A DNA stretch of 50,601 nt from Alg239-R122 sp041746135 (GCA_041746135.1 JBGTHQ010000020.1:1-50601); one strand, 5' to 3'; positions 18,205 to 27,022 are shown, counted from the stretch's first letter. The notes: a model not told the origin generated them from the letters alone. A program made the numbers and translations.

Positions 18205-19545
18205 ATGACGCAGGATGTTCATATTATCGGCGGAGGACTGGCGGGATCGGAAGCGGCCTGGCAACTTGCCGAAGCCGGAGTCAAAGTGCGTTTATCCGAA
18301 ATGCGCGGCGGCGGCGATATGACGGCGGCTCATCAGAGCGATGGACTGGCCGAGCTGGTCTGCTCGAACAGCTTTCGCAGCGACGATGCCGACCGCAATG
18401 CCGTCGGTCTGCTCCATGCCGAAATGCGCACGATGGATTCGTTGATCATGGCGAAAGCGGAAACGGCGAAGGTTCCTGCTGGATCGGCCCTTGCCGTCGA
18501 CCGGGACATTTTTTCAGATAACGTCACCAGGCAATTGTCCGAACATCCCAATATCGAAATCGTGCGTGAACGTATCGACCGGCTACCCGATAGCGGTCTG
18601 ACAATTGTCGCAACCGGGCCGCTCACCGCCATGGCACTGGCCGAAAGTATCGGCGCGGCCACCGGCGACGATGCGCTCGCCTTTTTCGATGCGATCGCGC
18701 CGATCGTGCACCGCGAGAGTATCGACATGGATATCTGCTGGATGGCGAGCCGCTGGGATAAGGTCGGGCCCGACGGCGACGGCAAGGATTATATTAATTG
18801 CCCGATGAATGAGCCGCAATATAAGACTTTCCATCAAGGTTTGCTCGATAGCGACAAGACAGAGTTCAAGGATTGGGAGAAAGAAACCCCGTATTTTGAA
18901 GGGTGTATGCCGATTGAAGTCATGGCGTCACGCGGTCTCGATACGTTGCGCTATGGGCCGATGAAACCGGTCGGCCTCGACAATCCGCGCACAGGGCGCT
19001 GGGCGCATGCTGTGGTACAGTTGCGGCAGGATAACAGGCTGGGTACACTGTGGAATATGGTCGGGTTCCAGACCAAGATGAAACATGGCGCGCAGGTCGA
19101 GTTACTGCGTACGATCCCGGGACTTGAAAAAGCCGAATTTGCGCGGCTTGGCGGCCTACACCGCAATACTTTTATTAATTCGCCGGTGTTGCTCGATCGC
19201 CAGCTTCGGCTCAAAAAAGCACCGCATATACGCTTTGCTGGACAGATTACGGGGTGCGAAGGTTATGTCGAAAGCGCGGCCGTGGGATTGATGGCGGGAC
19301 GCATGGTGGCGGCGGAGCTGCGCGGCGAGACACTGCCCCTGCCCCCACAAACCACCGCGATGGGCGCGCTGCTGTCGCACATTACCGGCGACGCCAATGC
19401 CAGCCATTATCAGCCGATGAATATCAATTTTGGGCTGTTCGCTCCGCTCGACGGGAAGGTGCACAAAAAGCAGCGCAAGGAAGCGTTGACATCGCGGGCG
19501 CGGAGTGACCTGGCAGCATGGGCGCAAACCCATCTCGCAGCATGA
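18205..19545 (+). CDS. trmFO: tRNA (uracil-54-C5) methyltransferase, folate/FAD-dependent
   Basis: This 446-residue flavoenzyme makes ribothymidine at position 54 of tRNA, using methylenetetrahydrofolate as carbon donor and FADH2 as reductant. The FAD-binding motif HIIGGGLAGSEAAWQLAEAGV starts the protein. AELVCSNSFRSDDADRNAVGLL contains the conserved Cys used in catalysis. The C-terminal half has RFAGQITGCEGYVESAA, typical of TrmFO/GidA relatives. The length agrees with TrmFO and is too short for MnmG. The ATG at 18205 has AAAGGC upstream. It is divergent from the lysoplasmalogenase gene. Confidence 0.97.
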   Translation: MTQDVHIIGGGLAGSEAAWQLAEAGVKVRLSEMRGGGDMTAAHQSDGLAELVCSNSFRSDDADRNAVGLLHAEMRTMDSLIMAKAETAKVPAGSALAVDRDIFSDNVTRQLSEHPNIEIVRERIDRLPDSGLTIVATGPLTAMALAESIGAATGDDALAFFDAIAPIVHRESIDMDICWMASRWDKVGPDGDGKDYINCPMNEPQYKTFHQGLLDSDKTEFKDWEKETPYFEGCMPIEVMASRGLDTLRYGPMKPVGLDNPRTGRWAHAVVQLRQDNRLGTLWNMVGFQTKMKHGAQVELLRTIPGLEKAEFARLGGLHRNTFINSPVLLDRQLRLKKAPHIRFAGQITGCEGYVESAAVGLMAGRMVAAELRGETLPLPPQTTAMGALLSHITGDANASHYQPMNINFGLFAPLDGKVHKKQRKEALTSRARSDLAAWAQTHLAA

Positions 19546-19569
19546 CGCCATAGCCGATAAGACGCGTTA

Positions 19570-20028
19570 CTAGCAGCGGCACTTTGCTATTTTTGCCGGT
19601 TTTGGGCGAGTAGTTCCAAATTCGGCAGCATCGAGTTCGCCATTTTTGTTGCTATCAGCGTCTGCGAAACGGTTGCTTGTGGCGATGGCCCATTCCTCGA
19701 ACGTCAGCAGGTTGTTACCGTCTAGGTCGAGTTTCTTGAAAGCCTTGGTACGACTGCTGAGCATTTCGTTGCGAGTGATGCGTGCATCGAAATTGCGGTC
19801 GTAACGCGCAAAACGCCGTTGCTCACGGGTAAGCTCCGTGGCTTCGGGCGGCTTGGGGCCTTTCATACCAGCTACATCCGCCTGTGGCAGCTCGGCCTCC
19901 TGCGGCTTGGCAATTTCTGGCGGCGGCGGGGGTATCTCGATGTCCTGATTGGCGGTACCGCTCCACAGGAACCATCCGCCGATCACCAGCAATATCGCGC
20001 CTATTCCGCCGACAAGAATTCGTGCCAT
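19570..20028 (-). CDS. EF-hand calcium-binding protein with N-terminal membrane anchor
   Basis: The 152-residue product has an N-terminal hydrophobic helix (about 3-22) that anchors it or serves as an uncleaved signal. A Pro-rich spacer (IPPPPPE) follows, then three EF-hand-like loops: DRNFDARITRNE (77-88), DLDGNNLLTFEE (101-112) and DSNKNGELDAAE (125-136). The second and third have good Ca-ligand patterns; the first is weak. The C-terminus ends in KCRC. The ATG has AGGGGA 6 bases upstream. It follows the squalene-synthase-like gene on the same strand by about 40 bases. A periplasmic calcium-sensing role is plausible; no specific function is known. Confidence 0.88.
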   Translation of the reverse strand: MARILVGGIGAILLVIGGWFLWSGTANQDIEIPPPPPEIAKPQEAELPQADVAGMKGPKPPEATELTREQRRFARYDRNFDARITRNEMLSSRTKAFKKLDLDGNNLLTFEEWAIATSNRFADADSNKNGELDAAEFGTTRPKPAKIAKCRC

Positions 20029-20069
20029 TTCAAATCCCCTGATCGAATCTAGAATATAGTCTTATACCA

Positions 20070-20738
20070 TCATAAACCGCTGACACCATGCCATATTATT
20101 CTTGCTGCGCTGGCGGGGCGCATCAACGTTTGCTCAATCGTGCCGTTGCGGACGTCGGCGGCGGCAAGGCGCAACAATATCGATAGCGGCCGCAATGAGC
20201 GTTCCAGATTGAGCCTATACATATCCTGCAGTTTAAGCGCGATTTCCTCCTTAAGACCGGATCGCATAGCTGGGTCAGAAGCGTGGCGCGCCAAGTCCCA
20301 TATCGCCCAGATTTTCCCTGCCTCCGCAATCTGCACTATATTCGCTTCCCGCGAAACGCGTTGTGCGATTACGGTGAAAACGTGCGCGCGTTGAACGGCA
20401 TATTCCTCTACCTGAGCCATCGTCAACTCTTCGCTGACCAGTAACAATTCCCATGCATCGACAATCGGTGTCAGGGCTGCCAATTCACATCCTTCGGATT
20501 GCAAGACACCCAGTGCATGCACGACAGGATCGCCCACTGGCCGCTGCTCCTTCGGTTTTGCCATGACGTCACGCCACCATGCCAGCCGCATCTGGCCGAG
20601 CATCGTTTCGCTGGTCCCGCGCAGTATCCCGGCACAGCGATTGTCGAGAGCGAATACGGCCGCGTAAACCTGCCGGTCAGATGGCGCGGCGTAAGCTAAG
20701 ACGAGCCGCTGCAGCGGGGTAAGTTCCGGTTCGATCAT
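20070..20738 (-). CDS. Squalene/phytoene synthase-like protein, probably non-catalytic
   Basis: This protein of about 222 residues has the fold signature of squalene/phytoene synthases: VYAAVFALDNRCAGIL, the conserved GQMRLAWWRDVM, and a helical C-terminal half. The two Asp-rich motifs (DxxxD) that hold diphosphate-bound magnesium are not recognisable. It is also shorter than true synthases (about 280-350 residues). It looks like the NDUFAF6-type branch, which in mitochondria helps complex I assembly rather than making carotenoids. No crt or hpn genes are nearby. I use the ATG at 20738; a GTG at 20744 is possible. Confidence 0.78.
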   Translation of the reverse strand: MIEPELTPLQRLVLAYAAPSDRQVYAAVFALDNRCAGILRGTSETMLGQMRLAWWRDVMAKPKEQRPVGDPVVHALGVLQSEGCELAALTPIVDAWELLLVSEELTMAQVEEYAVQRAHVFTVIAQRVSREANIVQIAEAGKIWAIWDLARHASDPAMRSGLKEEIALKLQDMYRLNLERSLRPLSILLRLAAADVRNGTIEQTLMRPASAARIIWHGVSGL

Positions 20739-20780
20739 ATCCACATCCGCACATTGGCCAAAAGGCGCCGTCTAACAAGA

Positions 20781-20796
20781 TTAACATTGTTGTAAC
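20781..20796 (+). promoter_or_regulatory. Possible CtrA-like site upstream of the Tad genes
   Basis: TTAA-CATTGTT-GTAAC differs at one base from the CtrA consensus TTAA-N7-TTAAC. It lies about 90 bases before the TadG start codon. CtrA controls pilus genes in several Alphaproteobacteria. One-mismatch matches arise by chance, so this is only a candidate. Confidence 0.3.
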
Positions 20797-20886
20797 CACA
20801 AATCTTTGAAATTCGCTTACCGGTTTCGCGGTAGATGCACTCATACCAATAGCATTTGCTTTGGAAATAATGGGGTCGACCGGGCA

Positions 20887-22701
20887 ATGAAAAATCGCAT
20901 CATACAGCAGGGAAAGCCTTATTTACGTACTTTCCGGGCTATGGTCCTTGATAAAACCGGCAATACGTTGGTCATGGTTGCTGCCGGTCTCATTCCGCTG
21001 ACAGCAATGATCGGAGGCGGTGTCGATGCCAGCCGTGCATATATGGTAAAGACCAAATTGCAACAGGCATGCGATGCAGGCGCTCTGGCCGGACGCAAAG
21101 CGCTCGATAAGCCTGAGACTTCCGGTACTGCTGGAATTGTTGCCGAGAAATTCTTTCGCGCTAATTTCCCCTCTGATTATCTCAGTACGCAAAATAGCAG
21201 AATAACCCGATTGGCTGAGGCCAATGGTACGTTCAGTACAACTGAATATAAAGCCCAAGCTTTTGTAACGCTGCCGACCGTCATTATGGGCATTTTCGAT
21301 CAAGCTGATTTCGAACTGACCGCCAAATGCGGCGCAATCTACGAAGTATCGAACAGCGACATCACCATGGTGCTCGACGTTACCGGGTCGATGGAGTGGA
21401 ATTCGGATGGTTCGCAAAGATCCGGTGTTGCTATTGCCGACCAGCGTATAACATCGCTGAAAAAAGCTATGAAGTCCTTTTACGGGGTGGTTGATACGGC
21501 CGCCAAAAACAGCAATGCGCGCATTCGCTATGCCTTCGTACCCTATGTTCAAACGGTCAATGTGGGGGCGCTCTTGAAACCGGAATGGCTTGCCGATCAG
21601 CACGATTACCAGACCAGGAAATACGAAGACGTAGAACGTGTCAAGCCCGCCGAAGACGTGGTTCACGAATACGGGCCAAAAGCGGATTACAACAATAATT
21701 GTAATACATATACTAAACAGTATCACGGTAAAAATATCGTGGGGCAATATAGTTCCGCTTATAATGTCTGTTACTGGAGCGACTATCATCCCGAAGAGCG
21801 GTATACTGAAAAGGTTTATGTCTATTACAAACGCCCGATCAATACGTCGACATACAAGACTTTCGCCAATACACCCGATCCACGTGGTGGGACCAGCAGC
21901 CAGTTCAAATGGGCTGGTTGTATCGAGGAACGCGAAACCGCGGGCGATCTTACATGGGAATATGATGTCACCGACAAGCGTATCCAATCGACGGCGAGCG
22001 CCCGTCCGCTCGATTTGGACATTGACTCCCTGCCCGACGGGACGAACAAAACCAAGTGGAAGCCGTATTGGCCGGAAATCGTTCACTATCGCAATCTTAA
22101 TGTCAACAAGTCGGAAACCGGTTCTACCTCGCAAAGAAACTGCCCCAAAAAAGCGCAATTGCTGACGTCGCTGTCCAAAATTCAGTTCGATGGGTATGTC
22201 GATGGTGATGCCACGCAGCCAGCGTTGACGCCTGGTGGCGGTACTTATCATGATGTCGGCCTTTTATGGGGTGCACGCATCAGCTCTCCGGACGGGCCTT
22301 TCTCCACAAATGTAAAGGAAGTGGCTAGCAATAAAGGCTATGTCAGTCGGCATATGATCTTCATGACCGACGGTTTGCTGGACAATGGCGACAGCCTTTA
22401 CAGTTTGTACGGTGTCGAACGCCATGACGGACGGATCACGGGATATAATAATGGCACCAACGCGGGAGCAATACAGTCGGATCAGGAAAAACGTTCAGCA
22501 TCCCGTTTTCTGGCCATCTGTGAAGCTGTAAAAGCAAAGGGCATCCGGCTTTGGGTGGTTTCCTTCGGCGTCGATATTACGGATAATTTGAAAAAATGCG
22601 CCACCAAGGATAGCTGGTTCGTTTCGAAGAACTCTGCCGAACTCAATCAGAACTTTGCCGAGATTGCCAATAATGTATCTTCCTTAAGGCTGGCTCGATG
22701 A
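20887..22701 (+). CDS. TadG-like pilus assembly protein with von Willebrand factor A domain
   Basis: This 604-residue TadG-type protein has a short cytoplasmic N-terminus, one transmembrane helix (about 27-47, NTLVMVAAGLIPLTAMIGGGVDASRAY-type) and a large periplasmic part. The metal-ion-dependent adhesion site is DVTGS (164-168), with more of the VWA fold near the C-terminus (MIFMTDGLLDNGD; RLWVVSFGVD). A Tyr/Asn-rich insertion of about 200 residues splits the VWA domain. The ATG at 20887 places the membrane helix correctly; an upstream in-frame start (20806) lacks support. It heads a coupled three-gene unit with two TadE-like genes. Confidence 0.87.
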   Translation: MKNRIIQQGKPYLRTFRAMVLDKTGNTLVMVAAGLIPLTAMIGGGVDASRAYMVKTKLQQACDAGALAGRKALDKPETSGTAGIVAEKFFRANFPSDYLSTQNSRITRLAEANGTFSTTEYKAQAFVTLPTVIMGIFDQADFELTAKCGAIYEVSNSDITMVLDVTGSMEWNSDGSQRSGVAIADQRITSLKKAMKSFYGVVDTAAKNSNARIRYAFVPYVQTVNVGALLKPEWLADQHDYQTRKYEDVERVKPAEDVVHEYGPKADYNNNCNTYTKQYHGKNIVGQYSSAYNVCYWSDYHPEERYTEKVYVYYKRPINTSTYKTFANTPDPRGGTSSQFKWAGCIEERETAGDLTWEYDVTDKRIQSTASARPLDLDIDSLPDGTNKTKWKPYWPEIVHYRNLNVNKSETGSTSQRNCPKKAQLLTSLSKIQFDGYVDGDATQPALTPGGGTYHDVGLLWGARISSPDGPFSTNVKEVASNKGYVSRHMIFMTDGLLDNGDSLYSLYGVERHDGRITGYNNGTNAGAIQSDQEKRSASRFLAICEAVKAKGIRLWVVSFGVDITDNLKKCATKDSWFVSKNSAELNQNFAEIANNVSSLRLAR

Positions 22702-23303
22702 ATAAAATCGGAAAGCTATTCAGACAAAAAAAAGGTGCCACCATTGTCGAGTTCGCGATTATCGCACCCACGTTTCTCCTGCTCATGCTGGGTTCGTTCG
22801 ACATCGGTCACACTGTCTACCTGCAAGGCGTATTAAAAGGGGCGGTTTTAGAAGCCGCCCGTGATTCTACACTTGAATCCGCATCCAATGATTTAGTCGC
22901 CATCGATACGCTCGTAACAGATCGGGTAAAGACGGTTATGCCTACGGCACAATTAGAATTTGACCGGAAAAGCTATTTCCAATTTACTGATGTAGACAGG
23001 CCCGAAGCTTTCGAAGACGCGCCGGATGCAGCGGGTAATAAAAACGGTAAATATGACAAGGGCGAATGCTTTTCTGACGAGAACGGGAATGGCGCATGGG
23101 ATCCAGATGTCGGCACAACCGGTCTGGGTGGTCCCAACGATATTGTTATGTATACTGTCACGGTAAAATACGAAAGTTTGTTTCCATTATATCAAATGGT
23201 GGGTTTGGAACAGTCCAAAACCGTTGCCGCAACAACGGTTTTGCGGAACCAGCCTTATGGCGAAGAAAGTTCTGCAAATATCGTGTCTCGCGACTGCAGT
23301 TGA
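22698..23303 (+). CDS. TadE-family pseudopilin with calcium-binding-like repeats
   Basis: This 201-residue protein has the TadE signature: a basic N-terminus (RQKK), Gly13 and Glu18 in GATIVEF, then a hydrophobic helix to about residue 38. This resembles prepilin-type signals. In the periplasmic part, about residues 108-140 hold two Asp/Asn/Gly motifs, DAAGNKNGKYDKGE and DENGNGAWDPDVG, which look like EF-hand or dockerin calcium loops. The ATG overlaps the TadG stop (ATGA), so the two are translationally coupled. It probably assembles with its neighbours at the cell envelope. Confidence 0.88.
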   Translation: MNKIGKLFRQKKGATIVEFAIIAPTFLLLMLGSFDIGHTVYLQGVLKGAVLEAARDSTLESASNDLVAIDTLVTDRVKTVMPTAQLEFDRKSYFQFTDVDRPEAFEDAPDAAGNKNGKYDKGECFSDENGNGAWDPDVGTTGLGGPNDIVMYTVTVKYESLFPLYQMVGLEQSKTVAATTVLRNQPYGEESSANIVSRDCS

Positions 23304-23320
23304 ACAAAGAGAATTTGCAT

Positions 23321-23992
23321 ATGATTACTGTTTTCACGGAAAAAATGAAAAAACTTCTAGCCGAAAAATCGGGCTTGGCGTTTATCGAATTTGCTTATTC
23401 TCTACCGATTTTTCTGGGAATCGGCATGTACGGCTCCGAAATAGCCAATCTAACTTTACAGAAAACAGCGCTGGCGCAGGTTGCGGTATCGCTTTCTGAC
23501 AACGCCTCTCGTATGGGATCGACTGTTAACGATGATATCAGCAAAACAATCTATGAAGGCGATGTGCGGCAGCTTATTGCCGGTGCAGTAATCCAAGCGG
23601 GTAGTCTCAAGATACTGGAAAATGGCCGTATTATAGTTTCCAGTCTGGAGGTCAATGCCAACGGCAAACAGAAAATTGCCTGGCAAAGATGCAAGGGCAA
23701 AGCGGTAGTGCCTCCAAAATATGGCAGTCAGGGGAAGAACGGTTCCGATGATTCAAGCTTCGTCGGCATGGGCCGCCCCGGAAACGAGATCCAAGCACTG
23801 GCAGGCGATGCAGTGATGTATGTCGAAATTACTTATGATTATCAGCCTTTATTCGGCGATATGTTCATCAAAAGCACACGACTATTCGAGGAGGCTGCTT
23901 ATAATGTTCGCGACTCCAGAGATTTGGCTTCTGGATTAAGAAGCGATGGCAATGATCCTGCATTGTGCAGCAAATATAACGCAAACATTTAA
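23321..23992 (+). CDS. Second TadE-like pseudopilin/envelope protein
   Basis: This protein of 223 residues has the same N-terminal plan as the preceding gene: a charged start, Gly18 then Glu23 in GLAFIEF, and a hydrophobic helix to about residue 42. The periplasmic part has no known domain and contains two Cys (KRWQRCKG-type and LCSKY) near its ends. The ATG at 23321 has AAAGAGA upstream at suitable spacing. An alternative TTG at 23300 would overlap the preceding stop. It ends the triad and converges with pdhB, 13 bases away. No secretin, ATPase, prepilin peptidase or flp gene is in the window. Confidence 0.82.
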   Translation: MITVFTEKMKKLLAEKSGLAFIEFAYSLPIFLGIGMYGSEIANLTLQKTALAQVAVSLSDNASRMGSTVNDDISKTIYEGDVRQLIAGAVIQAGSLKILENGRIIVSSLEVNANGKQKIAWQRCKGKAVVPPKYGSQGKNGSDDSSFVGMGRPGNEIQALAGDAVMYVEITYDYQPLFGDMFIKSTRLFEEAAYNVRDSRDLASGLRSDGNDPALCSKYNANI

Positions 23993-24005
23993 TATCGCCT
24001 CTCTA

Positions 24006-25400
24006 TTATTTATAACACACCTTCTTTGCCGCTTTCACAACTTGGGGTGTGCTCACCAGCGCGTGTTTTTCAAGGTTGGCCGCATAGGGTAAAGGTACAT
24101 CCTCGTTGGTAACGCGCAGCACTGGCGCGTCGAGATCGTCAAAGCCCTGCTCCATCGCCACCGCTATGATTTCCGAAGCGATCGAACAAGTCGGCCAGCC
24201 CTCCTCGACCACAATCATCCGATTGGTCTTCTTGAGGCTTGCCAGTACGGCTTCGGTATTGAGCGGGCGCAGCGTACGCAGGTCGATGACTTCGGCTTCA
24301 ATCCCCTCACCCGCCAGCTGGTCCGCTGCTTCCAGCGCAAGACCGACGCCGATTGAATAGCTGACGATCGTCACATCGGCACCTTCGCGCATGATTCGGG
24401 CCTTGCCGATCGGCAGGACGTAATCGTCTAGATCGGGGATTTCGAAGCTCTTGCCATAGAGCAGTTCGTTCTCAAGAAACACCACCGGATCCTCGGTGCG
24501 GATCGCCGCTTTGAGCAATCCTTTGGCATCGGCCGCATCATAAGGCGCGATCACGATCAGGCCTGGAACCGAAGCATACCAGGGCCCGTAATTCTGACTA
24601 TGCTGCGCACCCACGCGGCTGGCGGCGCCGTTTGGCCCGCGGAATACGACGGGACAGCGCATCTGGCCGCCCGACATATAGTTGGTCTTGGCCGCGCTGT
24701 TGATGATGTGGTCGATCGCCTGCATGGCGAAATTGAATGTCATGAATTCGACGATCGGACGCAGGCCGCCCATGGCTGCCCCCGCACCGACGCCGGCGAA
24801 ACCATATTCGGTAATCGGCGTATCGATCACGCGCTTGGCGCCGAATTCCTCGAGCAAACCTTGCGTGACTTTATATGCGCCCTGATATTCGGCGACTTCC
24901 TCACCCATAACGAACACACGGTCATCGCTGCGCATTTCTTCGGCCATCGCATTGCGCAACGCTTCGCGCACCGTGATGCTGATCATTTTCGTGCCATCGG
25001 GCACACCAGGATCGTTGGCGCGCGATACGGGCGGAGCTGGCGCGGATAACGTGACATTTTCCGTTGGTGCTTCTTCCTTGTCGTCGCTGTTATCTTTTTT
25101 GGGTTCAGATGCAGTCGGCGTGGGAGCAGCCTGCGCTGTATCATCGCCTTCTTCCTCGTCTTCACCGGTCATGGTGGCAATGACAGTGCCGACTTTGACT
25201 TCGTCGGTACCTTCGGCAACCAGAATTTTCGTGATCGTGCCTTCGTCAATCGCTTCGAATTCCATCGTCGCCTTGTCGGTCTCGATCTCGGCAAGAATAT
25301 CGCCAGAGGATACGGTATCGCCTTCTTTCACCAGCCATTTGGCCAGCGTGCCTTCTTCCATTGTCGGAGAGAGAGCGGGCATTTTCAGTTCGATCGCCAT
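24006..25400 (-). CDS. pdhB: Pyruvate dehydrogenase E1 beta subunit with N-terminal lipoyl domain
   Basis: This 464-residue E1 beta subunit makes, with E1 alpha, the thiamine-diphosphate enzyme that decarboxylates pyruvate. It begins with a complete lipoyl domain, whose Lys43 lies in EIETDKATMEFE. An Ala/Pro/acidic flexible linker (about 80-130) follows, then the transketolase-like E1 beta domain (MSVTVREALRNAM-type, EEVAEYQGAYKVTQGL, VFRGPNGAASRVGAQHSQ). A lipoyl domain fused to E1 beta is typical of Alphaproteobacteria. The start codon overlaps the pdhA stop as TGATG, so the two subunits are translationally coupled. Confidence 0.97.
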   Translation of the reverse strand: MAIELKMPALSPTMEEGTLAKWLVKEGDTVSSGDILAEIETDKATMEFEAIDEGTITKILVAEGTDEVKVGTVIATMTGEDEEEGDDTAQAAPTPTASEPKKDNSDDKEEAPTENVTLSAPAPPVSRANDPGVPDGTKMISITVREALRNAMAEEMRSDDRVFVMGEEVAEYQGAYKVTQGLLEEFGAKRVIDTPITEYGFAGVGAGAAMGGLRPIVEFMTFNFAMQAIDHIINSAAKTNYMSGGQMRCPVVFRGPNGAASRVGAQHSQNYGPWYASVPGLIVIAPYDAADAKGLLKAAIRTEDPVVFLENELLYGKSFEIPDLDDYVLPIGKARIMREGADVTIVSYSIGVGLALEAADQLAGEGIEAEVIDLRTLRPLNTEAVLASLKKTNRMIVVEEGWPTCSIASEIIAVAMEQGFDDLDAPVLRVTNEDVPLPYAANLEKHALVSTPQVVKAAKKVCYK

Positions 25401-26506
25401 CAGTAATTCTCCACCAGCACGTCCGTATAAAGCTCGGGCGCTTCCGGCTCGGGAGAGCTTTCGGCAAAGTCGGCGGCTTCGGCGACTGTCTTGCGGATTT
25501 TCTTGTCTATGTCTTTAAGATCGGCTTCGGTGAGCCCCATTTTCATCAATTCGCCCTTGACCTGTTCGATCGCATCCGACTTCTCGCGGACCCCTTGCAC
25601 TTCGTCACGGCTGCGATATTTGGCCGGATCGGACATGGAGTGGCCGCGATAGCGATAGGTTTTGAGCTCTAGAAGAATCGGTCCTTTGCCCGCACGCCCC
25701 CATTTAAGCGCCATTTCAGCGGCGCCGCGCACTTCCAGCACATCCATGCCATCGACCTGGACACCCGGAATGCGAAAGCTCTCGCCGCGGCGATAGAGTT
25801 GATCCTCGGACGAAGAGCGATTGACGCTGGTGCCCATCGCATATTGGTTATTCTCGATCACGAAAATCATCGGCAGCTTCCACAATTCGGCCATGTTGAA
25901 GCTCTCGTACACCTGCCCCTGATTGGAGGCGCCATCGCCGAAATAGGCGAGGCACACACCACCGTCTTCGCGATATTTGTGTGCAAAACCGAGGCCCGTG
26001 CCGAGCGATACCTGCGCGCCTACGATACCGTGGCCGCCGTAAAATTTCTGTTCGACGCTGAACATGTGCATCGATCCACCCTTACCCTTGGAAATGCCGG
26101 CGGCACGGCCCGTTAGCTCGGCCATGATTTCCTTGGGATCGATACCGTAAGCCAGCATATGACCATGGTCGCGATAGCCGGTAATGACGCTGTCATGTCC
26201 TTGTTGAAGAGCGGATTGAAGGCCGACCGCGACGGCTTCCTGGCCGATGTAAAGATGGCAAAATCCGCCGATCAGCCCCAGACCGTATAATTGCCCTGCC
26301 TTTTCCTCGAAGCGCCGGATCAGCAGCATCTGTTCGTAAAAGCCCAATAATTCTTCTTTGTCGGCTTTATAGCGTTTTATCTCGGGCAATTTGGGAACAC
26401 GCGATGACGTTGTGGTCGCAGCTTTCTTGCGCGGTGTCTCAGCTTGCGAAGCGGCGGATTTGGGTGTAGGTGATTTGGCCAATTGGCGTCCCTTTCGTGC
26501 CATCAT
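25400..26506 (-). CDS. pdhA: Pyruvate dehydrogenase E1 alpha subunit
   Basis: This E1 alpha subunit of about 368 residues contains the TPP-binding motif GDGASNQGQVYESFNMAELW...ENN (GDG to NN). It also has GGHGIVGAQ and the regulatory-loop-like YRYRGHSMSDPAKYR, as expected for alpha2beta2 pyruvate dehydrogenase. Residues 1-40 are Lys/Ala-rich and probably disordered. I chose the ATG at 26506; a further ATG follows immediately and a TTG lies two codons upstream. It is followed by pdhB with TGATG coupling and preceded by ftsB and eno, the usual alphaproteobacterial order. E2 and E3 genes are not in the window. Confidence 0.97.
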   Translation of the reverse strand: MMARKGRQLAKSPTPKSAASQAETPRKKAATTTSSRVPKLPEIKRYKADKEELLGFYEQMLLIRRFEEKAGQLYGLGLIGGFCHLYIGQEAVAVGLQSALQQGHDSVITGYRDHGHMLAYGIDPKEIMAELTGRAAGISKGKGGSMHMFSVEQKFYGGHGIVGAQVSLGTGLGFAHKYREDGGVCLAYFGDGASNQGQVYESFNMAELWKLPMIFVIENNQYAMGTSVNRSSSEDQLYRRGESFRIPGVQVDGMDVLEVRGAAEMALKWGRAGKGPILLELKTYRYRGHSMSDPAKYRSRDEVQGVREKSDAIEQVKGELMKMGLTEADLKDIDKKIRKTVAEAADFAESSPEPEAPELYTDVLVENY

Positions 26507-26616
26507 TCTCAACGGCGTTGATGCAGTAAACTGCCTGATACCGCAACGTCATTGCACAATATGGTGCAGGGGAAAAGCCGCAATTTTTATAGTGCTGGAT
26601 TTACCGGTGGGCCGGA

Positions 26617-26928
26617 TCATTTCAGCTGAACGATGATCTCGTCGGGATGGACAACATTTAATTTCTTGCGCATCAATTCCACAACAAGATCAGGATCCGC
26701 CCCATTTGGGCTCAGCAGATTGATACGGTTGCGCAACGCATCGCGCTCTTCGTGAAGCGCGGCAAGTTCGATCTGTCTTTGCTCGAGACGTTGCTGATAC
26801 TCGCTCCAAGCCAACACGCCGGTCGGGCCGAGAACGGCATAAGCGCTGATAGCAAGAAGCGCGAGAAGCGCAAAGCCAGCGCCGATCGATCCTTTCAATG
26901 CTTCCATCTTGATACATTTGCCTGCCAT
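26617..26928 (-). CDS. ftsB: Septum formation initiator FtsB/DivIC-like protein
   Basis: The product is 103 residues, or 96 if translated from the second ATG at 26907. It has one N-terminal transmembrane helix (GAGFALLALLAISAYAVL), followed by a coiled coil (about 43-75, YQQRLEQRQIELAALHEERDALRNRINLL) and a short C-terminal tail. This is the FtsB/DivIC design: a bitopic divisome protein that pairs with FtsL and FtsQ. Its place between eno and pdhA is the same in many Alphaproteobacteria and in E. coli eno is also near ftsB, supporting the call. Sequence of this family is poorly conserved, so topology and context carry the annotation. Confidence 0.85.
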   Translation of the reverse strand: MAGKCIKMEALKGSIGAGFALLALLAISAYAVLGPTGVLAWSEYQQRLEQRQIELAALHEERDALRNRINLLSPNGADPDLVVELMRKKLNVVHPDEIIVQLK

Positions 26929-27022
26929 AATTATGTGTTGAATCAGAATTTCGGGCGCAGCGCAAGAAAATTAGTCGAGCGACACGCACCGACCCGTCCA
27001 AGTGATTCTTTTATCGGATGAA

